The translations under genes and the position numbers were made by a program. Shown here piece after piece: positions 1 through 6,351 of a stretch of DNA of 9,939 nt (within the stretch, counting starts at the first letter, position 1; the number at the start of each line of letters is the position of its first letter). This DNA comes from JACVCK01 sp041940385 (GTDB taxonomy: Bacteria; Planctomycetota; Phycisphaerae; Phycisphaerales; UBA1924): assembly GCA_041940385.1 (NCBI GenBank), contig JBGTSD010000109.1:1-9939 (forward strand), given 5' to 3'. The notes under the pieces are model-generated. The model saw only the letters and a list, made by a program, of their open reading frames with translations. It was not told where the DNA came from and made no database searches.

Positions 1-1
1 C

Positions 2-1369
2 GTGGTAGGCCGCGGCGGTGGCGCCGATGCAGCTCGTGATGTGGTCGTAGCCGGGGAAGATGTCGGTGACGAGTGGGCCGAGGACGTAGAAGGGCGCGCC
101 GTGGCAGATGGTGCGCTGCGCCTTCATGTTGAACTCGATCTGATCGAAGGGCACGTGTCCGGGGCCCTCGACCATCACCTGGCAGCCGTGGCGCCAGGCG
201 CGCTCGGTGAGTTCGCCGAGGGTTTCGAGCTCGGCGAGCTGCGCGGCGTCGGTGGCGTCGGCGAGGCCGCCGGGGCGGAGGCCGTCGCCGAGCGAGAAGG
301 AGACGTCGGCCTCGCGCATGATCCTGCAGATCTCGTCGAAGTGGGTGTACATGGGGTTCTCGTCGTTGTGGACGAGGCACCACTTGGCGAGGAGCGATCC
401 GCCGCGGGACACGATGCCGATGAGGCGCTCGCGGATGAACTTCAGGTGAGCGCGGCGGACGCCGGCGTGAATCGTGAAGTAGTCCACGCCCTGCTTCGCC
501 TGGTGGCGGAGCGACTCGAAGATGACTTCGGGGCTGAGGTCCTCGATCTTGCGGCCGATGATCATCGAGTAGATGGGGACGGTGCCGATCGGGACGGTGG
601 AGGCGCGGATGATGGCGTCGCGGCAGGCGTCGAGGTCGCCGCCGGTCGAGAGGTCCATGACCGTGTCGGCCCCCCACTTCTCCGCCCAGCGGAGCTTCTC
701 GACTTCCTCGTCGGTGCCGGAGGAGACGGGGCTGGCGCCCATGTTGGCGTTGACCTTGGTCTTGCTGGCGCGCCCGATGACCATGGGCTCGAGGTGGTGC
801 GCGAGGTGGTGGATGTTGGCAGGGAGGATCATGCGCCCGGCGCTGATCTCGTCGCGGACTTCGAGCGCGGTGAGGTGCGCTTCGTTCGTGGCGACGGCGG
901 CCATCTGCGGCGTGACGATGCCGAGGCGCGCGTGCTCGAGCTGGGTAACGGGCTTGAATGACCTGGGGTAGAGGACGCGCAGGCGCCGGCCCCTCGCGGT
1001 CGAGAACTCAACGACGGCGCGGCCTTCGCTCGTGCAGGAGCCGCATGCTTCGGGCTTCTGCGCGCTGCGCGTGTGCGCGGGGACGTGCGGGTTGGCGGAG
1101 TGGACGTCGCCGAGCCAATCCGCCTGATCGTCCGTCGCTTCGCCCAGGTCGACGACGGACCAACCGTCCGGCAGGAAGTCCCAGGCGGTCTTGCGCGAGG
1201 GTTCGGGCATGCCGGGGGTGTCGGGGGAGGAGAACGTGCGCGGGCCGCCGATGTCCGCGGCGAGGGCGAAGGCGCCGGGGGAGGTGCCCTCGCGGTTGGT
1301 GGAAGGATTCGCGGCGCCGCGGAGGGGCAGGGCGAAGCGGGCGAGTTCTGCGGAGTTGGCGATGGTCAT
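2..1369 (-). CDS. thiC: Phosphomethylpyrimidine synthase ThiC, partial (C-terminus beyond left edge)
   Basis: This radical-SAM enzyme converts aminoimidazole ribotide to hydroxymethylpyrimidine phosphate, the pyrimidine branch of thiamine synthesis, in the cytoplasm. About 456 codons are visible without a frameshift. From roughly residue 135 the protein follows the ThiC core: VTQLEHARLGIVTPQM, ILPANIHH, KVNANMG, WGADTVMDLSTGG, VPIGTVPIY, GVDYFTIHAG, GIVSRGGS, AKWCL, SLGDGLRPG, EGPGHVPFDQI and GPLVTDIFPGYDHIT. The iron-sulphur CxxCxxxxC motif lies at the extreme C-terminus in this family and falls outside the window. The ATG at 1369 is preceded by GGAGG (complement of 1377-1381) with a 7-base spacer. 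A TPP riboswitch upstream gives independent support and implies repression by thiamine pyrophosphate. The first 135 or so residues do not resemble the usual N-terminal domain: I do not see the YDTSGPY-type motif, and a CGSC motif is present instead. The identity is not in doubt; only the N-terminus is odd. Confidence 0.97.
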   Translation of the reverse strand, partial: MTIANSAELARFALPLRGAANPSTNREGTSPGAFALAADIGGPRTFSSPDTPGMPEPSRKTAWDFLPDGWSVVDLGEATDDQADWLGDVHSANPHVPAHTRSAQKPEACGSCTSEGRAVVEFSTARGRRLRVLYPRSFKPVTQLEHARLGIVTPQMAAVATNEAHLTALEVRDEISAGRMILPANIHHLAHHLEPMVIGRASKTKVNANMGASPVSSGTDEEVEKLRWAEKWGADTVMDLSTGGDLDACRDAIIRASTVPIGTVPIYSMIIGRKIEDLSPEVIFESLRHQAKQGVDYFTIHAGVRRAHLKFIRERLIGIVSRGGSLLAKWCLVHNDENPMYTHFDEICRIMREADVSFSLGDGLRPGGLADATDAAQLAELETLGELTERAWRHGCQVMVEGPGHVPFDQIEFNMKAQRTICHGAPFYVLGPLVTDIFPGYDHITSCIGATAAAYH

Positions 1370-1376
1370 GATCGGT

Positions 1377-1381
1377 CCTCC
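1377..1381 (-). promoter_or_regulatory. Ribosome-binding site of thiC
   Basis: On the minus strand this reads GGAGG, 7 bases before the thiC ATG at 1369. It fixes the start codon. It lies just downstream of a GC-only stretch in the riboswitch leader, so it is a plausible target for ligand-dependent masking. That mechanism is an inference; I could not identify a clear anti-Shine-Dalgarno pairing. Confidence 0.7.
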
Positions 1382-1448
1382 GGGCGCGCGCGGGCGGGGC
1401 GCTGTGGCGCGCGTGGTGGAGTGTGATGTGGAGCGAGGGTGTTCAGGT

Positions 1449-1537
1449 CGCGTTCCCTACGCCGGTGCGAACCGGATCAGGTTCAACGGGTGCATCTCAG
1501 CGCCCGGAGAGGAATTCCGGGGGCGCCCCGAGCGAAT
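1449..1537 (-). ncRNA. TPP riboswitch (THI element) controlling thiC
   Basis: Read on the minus strand, the region carries the conserved THI-box parts in order: GGGGCGCCC, a short GGAATTCC-containing arm, CTGAGATG (complement of 1493-1500), ACCCGTTGAACCTGATC, CCGGTTCGCACCGG as a variable stem-loop, and CGTAGGGAACG (complement of 1450-1460). These match the established thiamine pyrophosphate aptamer, with the pyrimidine-sensing CUGAGA and the pyrophosphate-sensing helix both present. It lies about 80 bases upstream of the thiC start on the same strand, so thiC should fall when TPP is abundant. The 80-base expression platform (1370-1448) has no terminator with a T-run; it contains two self-complementary CGCGCG blocks just before the ribosome-binding site. 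Control of translation initiation therefore seems more likely than attenuation. The outer ends of helix P1 are approximate. Confidence 0.95.
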
Positions 1538-1558
1538 GGACGAGGATGTGGGACGGGG

Positions 1559-1575
1559 GATTCTAGTCCAGAATC
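1559..1575 (-). promoter_or_regulatory. Candidate thiC -10 box (TAGAAT) inside a perfect 6-bp dyad
   Basis: GATTCT (1559-1564) and AGAATC (1570-1575) form a perfect 6-base inverted repeat around a 5-base loop. On the minus strand the downstream arm overlaps TAGAAT (complement of 1560-1565), a good -10 box whose transcript would start about 10-15 bases before the riboswitch. I see no convincing -35 box at 17 bases. The dyad is also 30-46 bases past the ankyrin-like gene's stop, so it could be a weak terminator, although there is no T-run. Promoter, operator and terminator all remain possible. Confidence 0.4.
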
Positions 1576-1604
1576 TCCGGGCGTACAGGTCGCAACACTC
1601 CCGT

Positions 1605-2468
1605 CTAGATCCCGAGGCGCGAGCTCGTGACGCCAATCAGGAACCGCAATGCGATGATGTAGTCCGATTCGGGATGCAGGTCCACGAATCGCTCCGCCAT
1701 TCGGACACGGTGGGCCAAGGGTGGCTCATCCATCAGCGCCTCCCAGGCATCATCGTCGGCGTCTTGCAACAGCATGTCGAGCGCCGTTAACCCGCTGTGC
1801 CCTAGCACGAGGGGATCGGCGCCCAGTCGAATCAGCTCATCCATGACAACGACGGATTGTTCCTGAGACCATGCACACTCCCAGCCAGCTTGGTACAGCG
1901 TCGTGTGCTTGGATTCGTCGAGTGCGTTCAGGTCGGCGCCGACGCCCGCGAGCAGCCGCAGTGTCTCGCGAATCTCCGGCTCCCAGTCAGAGCACGGATA
2001 CCACGGTGTTTGCACCGCAAGAAACAAACACTCGTTGACCAACGCCGGCGATGTTGGATGGCCTCGCGAGAGCAACCACCGCAGGCCGCCAGCCATTTGG
2101 CGCACGCACACTTCACGCATGCGATGGCCGTTCTGAATGTCGATAGGGAGTCCGTTGCCATGCAAGACATCGCACAACTCGGACTTCGCCTCTTCATTCT
2201 CGAGGTCGAAGTAACTTAAGACCCGTTCCAACGCGTCGCCACCCCACTCGTCAGTCACGTCTACAGGTGCTCCGCATGCAAGGATCGACTTCGCCGCAGC
2301 AGCGGTTCGGGCCTCGTGGATCGCGAGCCGCTGCCAGCCCGTCTGCCACTCAATCGGCGCAACGCTCGCTCCGAGTTCATGGATCGCCGCAACGTCTCCG
2401 ATGCGAACCGCGGTGAACAACAAGTGCTCCCCGGTTAGCGCCTTCGCCTTCAACTCATCGAGGTTCAT
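1605..2468 (-). CDS. Ankyrin-repeat-like protein of unknown function
   Basis: A 287-residue soluble protein with no signal peptide or membrane segment. It shows degenerate ankyrin-like repeats: residues 166-190 contain TLRLLAGVGADLNALDESKHTTLY and residues 207-235 contain ELIRLGADPLVLGHSGLTALDMLL, both with the typical loop of glycine-alanine-aspartate followed by a polar turn. Less regular copies lie near residues 14-36 and 46-72 (AKSILACGAPVDVTDEWGGDAL). Ankyrin repeats bind other proteins, and nothing here shows the partner. The ATG at 2468 is preceded by GGGAGGG (complement of 2474-2480) with a 5-base spacer. The gene starts 15 bases after the stop of the dehydrogenase gene, so the two are probably co-transcribed. 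Base composition looks lower in GC (48-58 % in several sampled lines) than in neighbours near 68 %, and codon third positions are less biased, which may point to later acquisition or to relaxed selection. Function unknown. Confidence 0.8.
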   Translation of the reverse strand: MNLDELKAKALTGEHLLFTAVRIGDVAAIHELGASVAPIEWQTGWQRLAIHEARTAAAAKSILACGAPVDVTDEWGGDALERVLSYFDLENEEAKSELCDVLHGNGLPIDIQNGHRMREVCVRQMAGGLRWLLSRGHPTSPALVNECLFLAVQTPWYPCSDWEPEIRETLRLLAGVGADLNALDESKHTTLYQAGWECAWSQEQSVVVMDELIRLGADPLVLGHSGLTALDMLLQDADDDAWEALMDEPPLAHRVRMAERFVDLHPESDYIIALRFLIGVTSSRLGI

Positions 2469-2473
2469 CGCGA

Positions 2474-2480
2474 CCCTCCC
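2474..2480 (-). promoter_or_regulatory. Strong ribosome-binding site of the ankyrin-like gene
   Basis: GGGAGGG on the minus strand lies 5 bases before the ATG at 2468 and immediately after the stop codon of the upstream dehydrogenase gene (2484-2486). It is the strongest Shine-Dalgarno sequence in the left block, whereas the two genes upstream have none that I can see. Confidence 0.65.
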
Positions 2481-2483
2481 CTC

Positions 2484-3425
2484 TCACACCTTCTCGTACG
2501 CCACATCCCGCTTCACGCGCCGTCCGACTTCGCTGGCGTAGCGGCGGCCGAGGGTTTCGCGGTGTTCGGTCGCCCATGCCGTCAGCGGGATGGCGTCCGG
2601 GGGCGCGGGCTGGTCGGAGTCGAGGAGGTTGCGCATCAGGCCCTTGATCTCTTCGCGGGTGATGATGACGTCGCCGACGAGGGGATTCAGCATCGTCGAG
2701 ACGGCGTGGCCCACGCCCGGATGCACGGGCATGATCGTGCGCTGCACACCGATGATCTCGCCGATCTTCGAGACCAGCGCGCGGTAGGTGAAGCGCTCGG
2801 GGCCGACGGCGTCGGTCTGGGTGTTCTCGGCGCGGTGGGCGTGGTCGATCATGAGCGAGGCCATGTCGTCCACGTGCAGGGGGCGGAGCTTGTAGGCGCC
2901 GTCGCCGAAGACGCCGAAGATCGGGAGCTTGCGCAGGGTCCAGGCGATGTTGTTGACGAGGATGTCGCCGCGGCCGAAAAGGACGCCGGGGCGGATGATG
3001 GCGTGGGAGACGCCGAGCGCGCGGAGGGCGTCTTCGAGCTCGTGCTTGCCCTTGTAGTAGCCGAGGTCGTCGGCCTCGTCGGCGTGGAGAATGCTGACGT
3101 GGACGATGCGCCGGACGCGGGCGCGTTTCGCGGCGTCGAAGAGGACCTTGGTGTTGCGCACCGCTTCATCAAAGGTGAAGAGGCGGTGATTGAAGCGGAC
3201 CCAGTAGGTGTTGTAGAGGACGTCGGCGCCTTCGAGCGAGGCGGTGAGCGCGCGGGGATCGTCGAACGCGAGTGGGCGCAGCTCGATGCGGCCCGCGAAG
3301 GGGTTGGGCCTGTTGGGGGAGTTGGTGAGCGTGCGGACGCGGGCTCCTCGATCGAGGAGCTGCTCGGTGACGGAGCGTCCGGTGTAGCCCAGGGCGCCGG
3401 TGACGACGTGAAGGGGCCCGCTCAT
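2484..3425 (-). CDS. NAD(P)-dependent epimerase/dehydratase, atypical SDR (NmrA/NDUFA9-like)
   Basis: A 313-residue Rossmann-fold protein. The nucleotide-binding loop TGALGYTG is at residues 9-16, after a short beta strand (LHVVTG). The first half follows the extended/atypical short-chain dehydrogenase plan: GADVLYNTYW after the fourth strand region, NTKVLFDAA, then HVSILHA with Ser111 and Y123-xxx-K127 in catalytic positions, followed by IIRPGVLFGRGD. The C-terminal third (RPLHVDDMASLMIDHA and onward) resembles the substrate domain of the NAD(P)H-binding group that includes NDUFA9 and NmrA-like proteins. The substrate cannot be told from sequence. There is no signal peptide, so it is likely cytoplasmic. 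The start at 3425 gives the expected N-terminus directly before the first strand. It lies 34 bases after the esterase gene and 15 before the ankyrin-like gene. No Shine-Dalgarno is visible before the start. Confidence 0.88.
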   Translation of the reverse strand: MSGPLHVVTGALGYTGRSVTEQLLDRGARVRTLTNSPNRPNPFAGRIELRPLAFDDPRALTASLEGADVLYNTYWVRFNHRLFTFDEAVRNTKVLFDAAKRARVRRIVHVSILHADEADDLGYYKGKHELEDALRALGVSHAIIRPGVLFGRGDILVNNIAWTLRKLPIFGVFGDGAYKLRPLHVDDMASLMIDHAHRAENTQTDAVGPERFTYRALVSKIGEIIGVQRTIMPVHPGVGHAVSTMLNPLVGDVIITREEIKGLMRNLLDSDQPAPPDAIPLTAWATEHRETLGRRYASEVGRRVKRDVAYEKV

Positions 3426-3431
3426 GCGGGC

Positions 3432-3439
3432 GGATTGTA
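3432..3439 (-). promoter_or_regulatory. Possible -10 box (TACAAT) very close to the dehydrogenase start
   Basis: The minus strand reads TGTACAAT, ending about 6-9 bases before the ATG at 3425. If used, transcription would begin at or next to the start codon and give a leaderless or nearly leaderless mRNA, which would fit the missing Shine-Dalgarno. I see no good -35 box. One such hexamer in a GC-rich gap is weak evidence. Confidence 0.25.
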
Positions 3440-3459
3440 CAGCGGGGCCCGGGCGATCC

Positions 3460-5034
3460 TTACTGGGCGAGGCCGACGCTGTAGAGATAGTCGAGGATGT
3501 TCTTATTGAGGATGGCGCGTCCGGCGTCGCTCATGAAGGCGCCGTGGTCGGCGCCGTCCACGATGGCGATGTAGCCGGCGCCGCCGCTGTAGCCGAGGCG
3601 CGCGAGGTCCTCGCGCAGGAGCTTGACGGCGTTGTGGAGCCAGTAGTTGTCGGCCGTGCCGACGCTGATGCGGATGTTGTCGCGGAAGATGGGGCCGTAC
3701 TTCTGCGGGTTGGAGCGGATGAGGGCGCCGATGTCGTAGCGCTTCCAGTGGTCAGCGACCTGCGGGTCGATTTTGCCGGTGAGCGGATCGAAGAGGGGGA
3801 CGGGCTTGCCGTCCTTCGCGGGGCCGAACGCCGCGAACCAGCTTCCCCACTGCTGCCCGCTGCGGAAGTCCGGGTTCATCACGCGCTCCATCGCGACTTC
3901 CTGGCGCACGGTCATGCGCGGCTGGCCGTCGGCGCGATAGGACGGGACCTCCTTGCCCTGCGCGTCGGTGAACGCGTTCTTGTCCTCGTAGAGGTTCATG
4001 AGCTGGAAGGCGCGGAAGTCCACGGGGTCGGGGGCGGTGGACCACGCGGCGCCGAAGACGTCGGGGTGCTGCATCGCCAGCCAGATGGCGCTCCAGCCGC
4101 CGGAGGACTGGCCCTGCACGATGCGCGCCCTGGGCTCCTGCACGAGCGAGAACTGGCGCTCGAGCTCGGGGATGAGTTCGTTGACAATAGCGGTGGCGAA
4201 GGGTCCGTGGACGTCGGAGTTGACGGCCATGTTGTGGCCGTAGGGCGTCATGACGTCGATGGCGATCAGGAACGTGTTGAACCAGAGCTTGTCGACCTGG
4301 TCCTGCTGGTTGCTGCGCATGCGGTAGTTGTTGCGGAAGGCGACGCCATGCGCATCGAGGTGGTCGCCGCCCTGCTCGGTGGAGTTGGAGACGGCGCCGG
4401 GGATCCAGTAGATGGCGGGGTACTTGCGGTTCTCGTCGTAGTTGACGGGGAGGGCGACGCCGGCGCGGATGGTGGTCGGCTGGCCGTAGAACTCGGAGAG
4501 GACGCTGCTCTCGACCTCGACTTGCCGCCAGAGGGGGGTGTCGATGACGGGCGCGGGGTAGTTGTTGAGGAGCGGAAGCTGGACGACGGGCGGGTTGGCG
4601 GGGTCGTGGATGAAGATGCGCGTGGGCGCGGCGAGGTTGCCTTCTTCCTGGCGCCAGGAGGAGTGCTTGTCGCTCACGTCGAGGACGGCCTGGACCATGT
4701 AGCGCCCGGGCGGGAGGTCCTTGAGGGGCGCGGGGAAGGAGAGTTCATCGACGAACTTGAACTGGTCGCCGGGCTGGATGTCCTTGACGAACATCGAGTA
4801 CATGGGCTGGGGGTCGTCGAAGTAGGGCGCGTCGGCGGGGCTGAGGCGCTTGTCGACGCGGGCGCCGTCGCCGCGCAGGTAGATGGTGATGCGTCCGGTG
4901 AACGGCGCGCCTTCGACGAGCGCCTGGAGCTCGATGTAGAAGGTGGGTCCTTCGGCGTGGGCGCGGGGCGCGGGGAGGATCGCGGCGAGGGCGCCGAGGA
5001 GGACGGCGAGGAACGTGTGGAGGGTGTTTCGCAT
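3460..5034 (-). CDS. Secreted alpha/beta-hydrolase, putative esterase (esterase D/enterochelin-esterase-like)
   Basis: A 524-residue protein starting MRNTLHTFLAVLLG, with a clear Sec signal peptide: hydrophobic residues 8-21, then PAPRAHA with likely cleavage after Ala27. Residues 28 to about 165 form a domain without a recognised name, rich in short beta-type segments (FYIELQALVEG, GRITIYLRGDG, GRYMVQAVLDV). The rest is an alpha/beta-hydrolase of the putative esterase family: KYPAIYWIPG, then GQSSGG with nucleophile Ser310, a likely acid Asp462 in SVGTADNYW, and His497 in DGADHGAF, giving a complete Ser-Asp-His triad in the right order. It probably hydrolyses an ester outside the cytoplasmic membrane; the substrate is unknown. 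An in-frame ATG at 5187 would add 51 residues before the signal peptide; I reject it because it buries the signal sequence and reads like non-coding DNA. No good Shine-Dalgarno precedes 5034. It heads the left minus-strand block. Confidence 0.9.
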   Translation of the reverse strand: MRNTLHTFLAVLLGALAAILPAPRAHAEGPTFYIELQALVEGAPFTGRITIYLRGDGARVDKRLSPADAPYFDDPQPMYSMFVKDIQPGDQFKFVDELSFPAPLKDLPPGRYMVQAVLDVSDKHSSWRQEEGNLAAPTRIFIHDPANPPVVQLPLLNNYPAPVIDTPLWRQVEVESSVLSEFYGQPTTIRAGVALPVNYDENRKYPAIYWIPGAVSNSTEQGGDHLDAHGVAFRNNYRMRSNQQDQVDKLWFNTFLIAIDVMTPYGHNMAVNSDVHGPFATAIVNELIPELERQFSLVQEPRARIVQGQSSGGWSAIWLAMQHPDVFGAAWSTAPDPVDFRAFQLMNLYEDKNAFTDAQGKEVPSYRADGQPRMTVRQEVAMERVMNPDFRSGQQWGSWFAAFGPAKDGKPVPLFDPLTGKIDPQVADHWKRYDIGALIRSNPQKYGPIFRDNIRISVGTADNYWLHNAVKLLREDLARLGYSGGAGYIAIVDGADHGAFMSDAGRAILNKNILDYLYSVGLAQ

Positions 5035-5309
5035 GGCTCGCTGGGGAGGAGGTTCGGAAAGGGCCCTGGAGGGCGTCCCGACGGGCTGGCGTCGGGACCG
5101 GGCCGGGAAGGTCGAGGATACGCGAATCGGGCCTGGGGCTGTGCGGAGCACGGAATACGGGCCGACAGAGGAAGATCGGCGGCGCACCGGGCGTTGGTTT
5201 GACGGGATGACGCGTCGGAAGGCGGGAAAGTTCCGCCGGGAGCGGATTGCGGGTCGATGGAAGGCCCGAGAACGGTTGGCGCGGCGTGATTCTGGCTTAG
5301 GATGAACGT
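5035..5309. other. Divergent intergenic region between the esterase and prepilin genes
   Basis: These 275 bases separate two genes read in opposite directions, so both promoters should lie here. On the plus strand TTGGCG (5276-5281) and TAGGAT (5298-5303), 16 bases apart, make a possible promoter, but it would start transcription almost at the prepilin ATG, and the AGGA within it may simply be the ribosome-binding site. A small inverted repeat, GGCGG (5221-5225) and CCGCC (5233-5237), could be an operator or chance in GC-rich DNA. No minus-strand promoter is convincing. I see no gene here. Confidence 0.4.
5299..5302 (+). promoter_or_regulatory. Ribosome-binding site of the prepilin-like gene
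   Basis: AGGA lies 7 bases before the ATG at 5310. It supports this start, which also gives a short positively charged leader of normal prepilin length before the Gly-Phe cleavage site. The same bases could be part of a -10 hexamer (TAGGAT), so the assignment is not certain. Confidence 0.5.
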
Positions 5310-6224
5310 ATGAGCGGTCAGCGCACGGATCGCGTCTTGGGGGCTGGGGATCGCCGCTGCGGCGGATCGGCGGGCTTCACGCTGGTCGAGCTGCTGGTGG
5401 TGGTCGGGATCATTGCGATCCTGCTGGGGCTGCTCCTGACCGGTCTTGGCCGGGCTTCCGCCGCGGCGAAGGACGTCAGGTGCATGAGCAACCTGAAGCA
5501 GATCGCTCTCGCGTGGAACATGTATCTCGAGGACAAGCGATACTTCCCGCGCGGCGTGGGGTTCACCTGGGGCGGGGTCGACTTCCATCCTTACGAGACC
5601 ACGGGAACACCGGGTTATTTCAGCCCGAATCGCCCGCTGAATCCGTACTTCGATCTGAATATCCGAGAGAAATCGCGCGTGGAGGTGTTCCAGTGCCCGC
5701 GCGATCATGGATTTCTCCGGTGGAACGGCGGCCAGGTGAATTACGGATTCGCCAGTACTTCCGAGGCGGACGATTGGCAATTCACCCAGTTCGGCAAGGT
5801 CGGAACCTCGTACTGGGCGAACGAGTGGTCGTGGATGCTCATCGGGAAGCGCGGGATGGTTCCTCCCTCGCCCTATGGACAGACGGAGACCAATACGCCC
5901 GCAATGGCGGTGGCGCCGGACAAGTTTCCGCTTGTCGGCGACACGGGATCCTGGGTTTCCGGCCGGACCACGGTTGAGGCGAGAGTCGCGACAAACTTCG
6001 CGTACGCCTGGTGGCACGGCGAGCAGGTGTGCCAGATGGCGATGCTGGACGGGTCTGCGCGGCGATTCGTGATGACGCCCGGAACGGCTGCGACCCGTGA
6101 CTACTACTTCTATCTCAACCCATTCCGGCAGCCGGCCAATTCCTGGGTGTACGCCAGCGCCTCCACGGGCACGCCCCCGGCCCCAACGCATCCGTTTGCG
6201 TATGACTGGGACTATTCGAATTGA
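5310..6224 (+). CDS. Prepilin-like protein with N-terminal cleavage/methylation motif (planctomycete type II secretion/DUF1559-like)
   Basis: A 304-residue protein with a type II/IV prepilin leader: a short polar, Arg-rich leader, then the prepilin peptidase site Gly22-Phe23 in AGFTLVELLVVVGIIAILLG, with Glu27 as mature residue 5. One hydrophobic helix (about residues 23-47) would anchor it in the cytoplasmic membrane and pack into a pseudopilus; the rest is extracytoplasmic. After the helix comes MSNLKQIALAWNMYLEDKRYFPRG, as in large planctomycete families of such proteins. The C-terminal HGEQVCQMAMLDGSARR resembles their HxxxxxxxxxDG signature but has ten rather than nine residues between His and Asp. 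ATG 5310 has AGGA 7 bases upstream. No pilus or secretion machinery gene lies nearby, which is usual for the scattered family. GC looks slightly lower than in flanking genes. The substrate or role of the individual protein is unknown. Confidence 0.92.
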   Translation: MSGQRTDRVLGAGDRRCGGSAGFTLVELLVVVGIIAILLGLLLTGLGRASAAAKDVRCMSNLKQIALAWNMYLEDKRYFPRGVGFTWGGVDFHPYETTGTPGYFSPNRPLNPYFDLNIREKSRVEVFQCPRDHGFLRWNGGQVNYGFASTSEADDWQFTQFGKVGTSYWANEWSWMLIGKRGMVPPSPYGQTETNTPAMAVAPDKFPLVGDTGSWVSGRTTVEARVATNFAYAWWHGEQVCQMAMLDGSARRFVMTPGTAATRDYYFYLNPFRQPANSWVYASASTGTPPAPTHPFAYDWDYSN

Positions 6225-6351
6225 TGCCGATTCGAAAGCCGATGGCGCACGAACATCCGAGCGTCCGATGCGGTATCGTCGTATCCGAACGCGGCGGCGG
6301 GGCATGGCGGCTCCGGGCCGCGCTGTGGCCAGGATTTGGGAGGCGTGATCC
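6225..6351 (+). other. Intergenic gap between prepilin-like and lipoprotein genes
   Basis: The 127 bases carry the lipoprotein ribosome-binding site at the right end. I looked for a terminator and a promoter and found only weak, imperfect repeats around 6271-6287 (CGGTATCGTCGTATCCG). Nothing else is supported. Confidence 0.4.
6338..6343 (+). promoter_or_regulatory. Ribosome-binding site deciding the GTG start of the lipoprotein gene
   Basis: GGGAGG lies 8 bases before the GTG at 6352. It decides in favour of this non-ATG start. The 127-base gap before the gene (6225-6351) holds no terminator that I can recognise, so read-through from the prepilin gene is possible. Confidence 0.65.

Noticed and set aside
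2..961. Plus-strand open frame opposite thiC
   Set aside because: Its sequence is Gly/Ala/Val/Asp-rich antisense to an unmistakable ThiC core.
2562..3509. Plus-strand open frame opposite the dehydrogenase
   Set aside because: It is the antisense image of a gene with a Rossmann TGxxGxxG loop and has no recognisable domain.
5035..5187. A 51-residue N-terminal extension of the esterase from ATG 5187
   Set aside because: It would place the signal peptide internally, and its composition (Arg/Ser/Pro) is unlike the coding sequence that follows.
3424..5202. A 592-codon plus-strand open frame opposite the esterase
   Set aside because: It is a low-complexity Val/Gly/Glu/Asp-rich product of antisense high-GC3 sequence with no domain. 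The minus strand there encodes a signal peptide and a complete hydrolase triad.
6271..6287. Imperfect repeat CGGTATCGTCGTATCCG as a terminator of the prepilin-like gene
   Set aside because: Only three outer base pairs form and there is no T-run.
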